Shown: positions 22,901-26,511 of the stretch, one piece after another
How positions within the stretch are numbered: position 1 is the first letter of the stretch
Layout: each line of letters opens with the position of its first letter
Source: an uncultured Clostridia bacterium
GTDB lineage: Bacteria > Bacillota > Clostridia > Christensenellales > Borkfalkiaceae
Assembly (NCBI GenBank): GCA_934254725.1
Contig: CAKQLR010000026.1
Coordinates: forward strand, 1-26,511
DNA: 26,511 bases
Reading direction: 5' to 3'
The notes under the pieces: model-generated
Told to the model about the DNA's origin: nothing
What the model saw: the letters and a program-made list of their open reading frames with translations, nothing else
Databases searched by the model: none
Position numbers and translations under genes: made by a program

Positions 22901-25900
22901 GCCGAAGGATATTACACAATAAAAATAGACCAAGGTGACTCTGCAGAATACACCGGCAGTGAAATTAAACTCACCGCAACCGCAGCAAACGACAAAGGCG
23001 AAAAAGAGACCGCAACGGTTATTACTACCGACATAAAGAATGCGGGTGATTACGAAGTAGAAGTAAAGGTTGGCGTTCTTGAACAAGTATACACTTTCAA
23101 ATTCACCGTAACGCCTAAAACCATAACAGTTACTTGGGACATAGAAGTCCTAACAGGAACAAAACAATTCTCTTATGATGCAGAGGCTCATGCTCCTGAG
23201 ATAAAAACTGTGGACGGTATAGTGGAAACCGACGATGTAATGGTAACTGTAAAGCCATCGGAGTGCATAAATGTAGGGCGCTATCAGGCAGAAGCAGTTC
23301 TTAGTGGGGACGCTTTAGTTGTTAAAAATTACGTGCTTATAAATGGTACGTGTGACTTTGAAATACAACAAAGACTTTTACAAATAAAAATATCTGCAAC
23401 TGAAAGCTATTACGGTGATGATCAAGGAACGATTATACTTTCAACAGGCAGACCTGGAAAAATATATGGTAAAAAAACAAATGGTGAGGATTTAACTGTT
23501 TATGACATAGTAACCATTAACTGTGGTGTAAACAATAAAACTCCTATTGGGACATATGATATAACTCTTGATGCAGATTCAACAGAATTTGGCAAGAACT
23601 ACTATATAACCTTTGAAAAAGGCACTTATACCGTAAAGCCGCGCCCCGTAACGGCAACGGTTAGTGTAAATGATATTGTAGATACAAATACGGATAAATT
23701 AACTCTTGATGTCACGTATACTACTACGCTCGCGGACAAAACTCCGCTTGTTAACGGAGATACAACTCTTTGCGAATATACCTACAATATATATAGCGGA
23801 GATACAATTGTTGCAACTGTGAATAACTTGGGCGTGCTTTCGACAAAGTTGATTCCGGGCACTTATACGATTGAAGCTGTAGGCAACAACAATAATTACG
23901 ATATAACTTTTGAGAGAACCTCGTTCACTGTACAGCCTGCGAAGGGTTACTACACGGTAGAATTCAAAGACGGCGGCAAAGAGAAATCGACCATATACGA
24001 CGGAAGCGAACTCACAAGGGATTTTAACAATTTTGCTTTTACAGTAAAGGTGGGCGAAACTGTAGTTACGGCGACGGTAGAAGTTGTTTCTATAACAAAG
24101 GACGGCATAGATGTCACAATAAGAAACGTAGGCACTTATACAATAAAAGTAACGGTTAATGGGTTTGCGCAGCTGCAATACGAGCTTACTTACAAGGTAA
24201 CGCCCAAGGAGATTAAAATCGATTGGAGCGACACTTCAAGTCTGGTTTATAAAGGTTCGGCTTATACCATCGAAGCGACCTTGCCCGGCATAGTGAACGG
24301 CGACACCGTAACCGTAGCTGTTAGCAGCGTTAGCGGTGGCGAATTTAAGAATGCCGGAAAATATACTGCAACGGCTACGCTTGGCGGTACCCATGCAGGC
24401 AACTATGAATTTACAAATACGACGGTAGACTTCACCATATCTCCCGCGGAGATAAATGTTACGATAGGAAACGCCGAAAGTGTATACGGTGACGAGATAG
24501 ATTTGTCTAAAGTATCGCTTACTGTCACGGGCAAATTCTACGGCGAAAATATTTCTGCAATCGTAAAACTTTCTTGTAATGCGAAAAAAGGAGACTCTGT
24601 AGGCAATTACGCAATAACCGGTATCTGTAATGACACAAACTACTATATAACCTTTAAAAAAGGCACTTATACCGTAACTCCGCGCCCCGTAACGGCAACG
24701 GTTAGTGTAAATGATATTGTAGATACAAATACGGATAAATTAACTCTTGATGTCACGTATACTACTACGCTCGCGGACAAAACTCCGCTTGTTAACGGAG
24801 ATACAACTCTTTGCGAATATACCTACAATATATATAGCGGAGATACAATTGTTGCAACTGTGAATAACTTGGGCGTGCTTTCGACAAAGTTGATTCCGGG
24901 CACTTATACGATTGAAGCTGTAGGCAACAACAATAATTACGATATAACTTTTGAGAGAACCTCGTTCACTGTACAGCCTGCGAAGGGTTACTACACGGTA
25001 GAATTCAAAGACGGCGGCAAAGAGAAATCGACCATATACGACGGAAGCGAACTCACAAGGGATTTTAACAATTTTGCTTTTACAGTAAAGGTGGGCGAAA
25101 CTGTAGTTACGGCGACGGTAGAAGTTGTTTCTATAACAAAGGACGGCATAGATGTCACAATAAGAAACGTAGGCACTTATACAATAAAAGTAACGGTTAA
25201 TGGGTTTGCGCAGCTGCAATACGAGCTTACTTACAAGGTAACGCCCAAGGAGATTAAAATCGATTGGAGCGACACTTCAAGTCTGGTTTATAAAGGTTCG
25301 GCTTATACCATCGAAGCGACCTTGCCCGGCATAGTGAACGGCGACACCGTAACCGTAGCTGTTAGCAGCGTTAGCGGTGGCGAATTTAAGAATGCCGGAG
25401 AATATACCGCAACGGCAGAACTCTCCGGAGATACAGAGAACTATGAATTTACAAATAATACTGTAAATTTCACCATAGAGGCAGCAAAGATAACTGTTAC
25501 AATAGGGGATGCATCAAGCGTATACGGCGAGAAGATAGATTTGTCAGGAGTAAAGCTTACTGTCACGAATGGCACACTTTATAACGACGAAAATATTTCC
25601 GCAATCGTAAATCTTGCTTGTGGAGCAACAGAAAAAAGCGATATAGGCGATTATGAAATAACCGGTACCAGGAATGACACAAACTACTATATAACCTTTA
25701 AAAAAGGCACTTATACAATAACTTCGCGCCCTGTAACAGCAAAGGTGACTATAAAAAACATAGATACCGGAACCAAACAATTAGATATCACCGTTACTCA
25801 CATTTCCGGGCTTTTGGAAGGAGATTCCATTTCGTATAATTACGAAATATACAGCGGAAACAACCTGCTTGCAACTGCAATAAATGGTGTGCTTGAGAAT

Positions 25901-26511
25901 ACATTAGTTCCTGGCACCTATAAGGTTAAACCTATAAGCCAAAACAGAAATTATACGGTAACGTTCTATGACGGAGAAAACACCGTTGAAACGTTCGAAT
26001 TTACGGTAGTGCCGGTGAATGATTACTACAAAGTAGTATTTGCAGACGACAAAACAGAGAAAGAATACGACGGGAACAAAGTTGAGCCTAATATTAAAGT
26101 AACGGTGACCGACGGCGGCGCAGCTGTTTCCACGGAAGAAATAACTGTTACTATAAAGAATGGCAACGGCATGGTTGCGGAAATAAGAAACGCAGGACTT
26201 TACGAAATAATCGTAACAATCGGCGGGTTCGCGCAGGAATACAAACTTTATTACACTGTAACGCCCAAGACGATTGAAATCGAATGGAGCAACACTAAGC
26301 TTGTGTATAATGCGCAACCTCAGAAACCTTCGGCAAAAATAAAAGACGGCGAACTTTGCGGTAACGACAATGTAACGGTAAATGTAAGTACTGAAGGCGG
26401 CTTTGAAAATGTAGGCAGTAATTACAAAGCAACGGCTACGCTCGGTGGTACTCATGCAGGCAACTACACCATTTCAAACAACACTCACAGCTTTGAAATA
26501 ACCAAAGCTAC
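19901..26511 (+). CDS. giant secreted protein with tandem MBG/Ig-like units, 3' end outside window
   Basis: One frame stays open from ATG 19901 to the window end, more than 2200 codons, without a stop. AAGGAG lies nine bases before ATG 19901, which is why this start is preferred to ATG 19907. Residues ~1-26 form a signal peptide (MIMKNRNYIFAVLCAIF...). Next is a long beta-rich region (to about residue 590, nt 21670) with recurring G-x-I-x-V-N-G and G-A-x-I-T-V strands, resembling a beta-helix stalk or adhesin. A linking region follows, then, from ~22590, tandem ~347-residue units each made of four modules, the last MBG-like (S-V-Y-G-D/E...NYYITFKKGTYT). Likely a cell-surface adhesin or structural protein. 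The C-terminal anchor cannot be seen. Confidence 0.88.
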   Translation, partial: MIMKNRNYIFAVLCAIFATAIVGAFTVFTPRDPIVETAAETSSPVLENDTGSVKYDTFESAFASSNKVFRLLDGVVISQDVTIPSGKTVIIPYSSSDKTGYSEGGTNTRVSWNSGSSTSTPYRTVTIADGATLTVNGILKIGAVQHGEDQHATGRTSGAYSKLVNNGSIIVNGNMDVRGLVTGSGTITVNSGAELKQPFMVNDYAGGTNTKALFDNNQFTFKNFSTVNVQCKQVINYGAKVVGSTSLYFRLFFSASIHTQDINLIFPKGSSSDGALIQMEQGSRLEITYENKTVNQMVGNIHLGDSGVCTISVYGKISAGEFRLTYQWTTYSSEKMLLAIPYTYNFILKDGATVTIDKKYKVMPGAVITVEQGAAINVTSTGELYIYDGLIQANKSGKQYPQANILGAHGFAKSGMLIVNGTLNINGIFAGIAQTNGTGVINVAAGAKVGEQTITDGCSDGYTKNKTVFKMSGRVYGLYGFTNLVAGKTYKAYAENAFTLDAFTVDSAEEIPSSEWTVTLNQAMSGRFLEFDGTNFKATVKFSAHEALNGKIIKINGKDCLISGGKTEAADLQFAADGKFTYYTDGVETAAASHEGVIVPDVETALDKAVVSVELDGGNVYEVNEGQPFVLNALVTYGDGTTELIPLTAPEFTTYVKENAQLTSDKLVNPLYHDLWVIREPLANYIASVEALSKLSNDTLIKAGEDCYASYLTLTYGLIDTDLAFVNNRIGTLQNYASKIAKSVTVNESITYGNETVSVTVTMLDEKPESKLTVDAAITGFGLNSNNDIFATVVYTSTFAGGYTITKTENANALDVTIDWTGDSFTYNGKEQVPAACDPDGILSADKDYVNVVVTGGQTDAGENYEAIASLEGTRACFYTIASGEKKTFSILAKTAEITAAPEKTTLTTEDTDILFVAASDDLVEADKSSISFSYQIFVFKNNKDEQIATVAANGTLTIVNSDFSTKNGALKPGNYKVAAVAENPNYDFKFGKTAFTVKAAEGYYTIKIDQGDSAEYTGSEIKLTATAANDKGEKETATVITTDIKNAGDYEVEVKVGVLEQVYTFKFTVTPKTITVTWDIEVLTGTKQFSYDAEAHAPEIKTVDGIVETDDVMVTVKPSECINVGRYQAEAVLSGDALVVKNYVLINGTCDFEIQQRLLQIKISATESYYGDDQGTIILSTGRPGKIYGKKTNGEDLTVYDIVTINCGVNNKTPIGTYDITLDADSTEFGKNYYITFEKGTYTVKPRPVTATVSVNDIVDTNTDKLTLDVTYTTTLADKTPLVNGDTTLCEYTYNIYSGDTIVATVNNLGVLSTKLIPGTYTIEAVGNNNNYDITFERTSFTVQPAKGYYTVEFKDGGKEKSTIYDGSELTRDFNNFAFTVKVGETVVTATVEVVSITKDGIDVTIRNVGTYTIKVTVNGFAQLQYELTYKVTPKEIKIDWSDTSSLVYKGSAYTIEATLPGIVNGDTVTVAVSSVSGGEFKNAGKYTATATLGGTHAGNYEFTNTTVDFTISPAEINVTIGNAESVYGDEIDLSKVSLTVTGKFYGENISAIVKLSCNAKKGDSVGNYAITGICNDTNYYITFKKGTYTVTPRPVTATVSVNDIVDTNTDKLTLDVTYTTTLADKTPLVNGDTTLCEYTYNIYSGDTIVATVNNLGVLSTKLIPGTYTIEAVGNNNNYDITFERTSFTVQPAKGYYTVEFKDGGKEKSTIYDGSELTRDFNNFAFTVKVGETVVTATVEVVSITKDGIDVTIRNVGTYTIKVTVNGFAQLQYELTYKVTPKEIKIDWSDTSSLVYKGSAYTIEATLPGIVNGDTVTVAVSSVSGGEFKNAGEYTATAELSGDTENYEFTNNTVNFTIEAAKITVTIGDASSVYGEKIDLSGVKLTVTNGTLYNDENISAIVNLACGATEKSDIGDYEITGTRNDTNYYITFKKGTYTITSRPVTAKVTIKNIDTGTKQLDITVTHISGLLEGDSISYNYEIYSGNNLLATAINGVLENTLVPGTYKVKPISQNRNYTVTFYDGENTVETFEFTVVPVNDYYKVVFADDKTEKEYDGNKVEPNIKVTVTDGGAAVSTEEITVTIKNGNGMVAEIRNAGLYEIIVTIGGFAQEYKLYYTVTPKTIEIEWSNTKLVYNAQPQKPSAKIKDGELCGNDNVTVNVSTEGGFENVGSNYKATATLGGTHAGNYTISNNTHSFEITKA
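23639..24358 (+). repeat. 720-bp block, copy 1 (identical to copy 2)
   Basis: Compared line by line with 24680-25399 there is no difference over 720 bases (240 codons), including silent positions. Just outside, the sequences differ: bases 23637-23638 at the left and 24359 at the right, with strong divergence after ~24375. Confidence 0.92.
24680..25399 (+). repeat. 720-bp block, copy 2 (identical to copy 1)
   Basis: Second copy of the block, offset by exactly 1041 bases from copy 1 and in the same reading frame. Its right flank codes for AELSGDTENYEF where copy 1 continues ATLGGTHAGNYEF. Confidence 0.92.

Larger units (their letters stand above)
22590..26511 (+). repeat. tandem ~1041-bp repeat units in the second giant gene
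   Basis: Four units, the last cut by the window edge: about 22590-23638, 23639-24679, 24680-25723 and 25724-26511. Each encodes, in order, a module ending in a GYYT-type strand, a short NAG-Y/VG-TY module, a module with Y-K/D/N-G/A and a C-terminal NY strand, and an MBG-like module ending GTYTVxPRPV. Unit spacing is 1041 bases between units 2 and 3 and 1044 between units 3 and 4. The first and last units are much diverged from the middle two. Confidence 0.85.

Noticed and set aside
23699..25219. Two identical 159-codon minus-strand frames
   Set aside because: They are shadows of the duplicated 720-bp block in the plus-strand giant gene; their identity only reflects the DNA repeat.
22590..26511. 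CRISPR-like or mobile repeat array
   Set aside because: The repeats are long, in frame, protein-coding and directly adjacent, with no short repeat-spacer pattern, terminal inverted repeats or transposase.

Overview
The window looks like a chromosomal segment from an uncultured anaerobic Bacillota (Clostridia-like) bacterium. The grounds are strong AGGAGG-type ribosome binding sites, sigma-A promoters (TTGACA/TATAAT-like), short operons, and families typical of gut Clostridia: DrrAB-type exporters, CPBP proteases, diglucosyl-diacylglycerol-type glycosyltransferases, Cys-repeat and MBG-domain surface proteins. The genus cannot be named from sequence alone. No rRNA, tRNA, CRISPR array, insertion sequence or phage module was seen.

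Layout, left to right. (1) 1-302: 3' end of a TraX-like membrane acyltransferase gene, followed by two hairpin terminators. (2) 620-4941: an efflux operon with a near-consensus promoter whose spacer holds a TetR-type operator. It encodes a GNAT acetyltransferase, an ABC-2 exporter (ATPase plus permease), a small membrane protein, a TetR regulator, a CPBP-family membrane protein and a small conserved protein. The TetR protein probably represses its own operon and releases it when a toxic compound binds. (3) 5074-7886: an unknown soluble protein, a decayed lipoprotein gene (frameshift plus stop, with the original C-terminus still readable), a SAM methyltransferase of the LCM/TIGR00027 family, and a membrane-flavodoxin fusion. 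(4) 7956-9778: a promoter, a short structured leader ending in a terminator-like hairpin, and two co-transcribed membrane proteins of unknown function, closed by a bidirectional terminator. (5) 9793-11516, minus strand: a two-gene lipid operon with an MGDG/UgtP-type glycosyltransferase and a PlsY-type acyltransferase that overlap. (6) 11763-12362: an XRE-family regulator with a membrane domain, probably made from a leaderless transcript.

(7) 12643-17856: a 1737-residue predicted lipoprotein with about seventeen ~47-residue His/Cys repeats followed by Ig-like domains. (8) 18016-19335, minus strand: serine hydroxymethyltransferase (glyA) with an internal insertion and a Cys-rich tail, and a long leader. 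(9) 19901 to the window end: a second giant secreted protein whose reading frame stays open for 6.6 kb and leaves the window. Its C-terminal part is a tandem array of ~347-residue units built from MBG/Ig-like modules. Two neighbouring units share a 720-bp block with no difference at all, flanked by diverged sequence, which points to recent gene conversion or unequal recombination.

The items best worth a second look are the perfect 720-bp repeat block in the second giant protein, the His/Cys repeat array of the first, the operator-in-promoter circuit of the efflux operon, the leader RNA plus unknown two-gene membrane cassette at 7956-9687, the decayed lipoprotein gene, and the unusual SHMT. 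I did not find a clearly recognisable new defence or mobile system.
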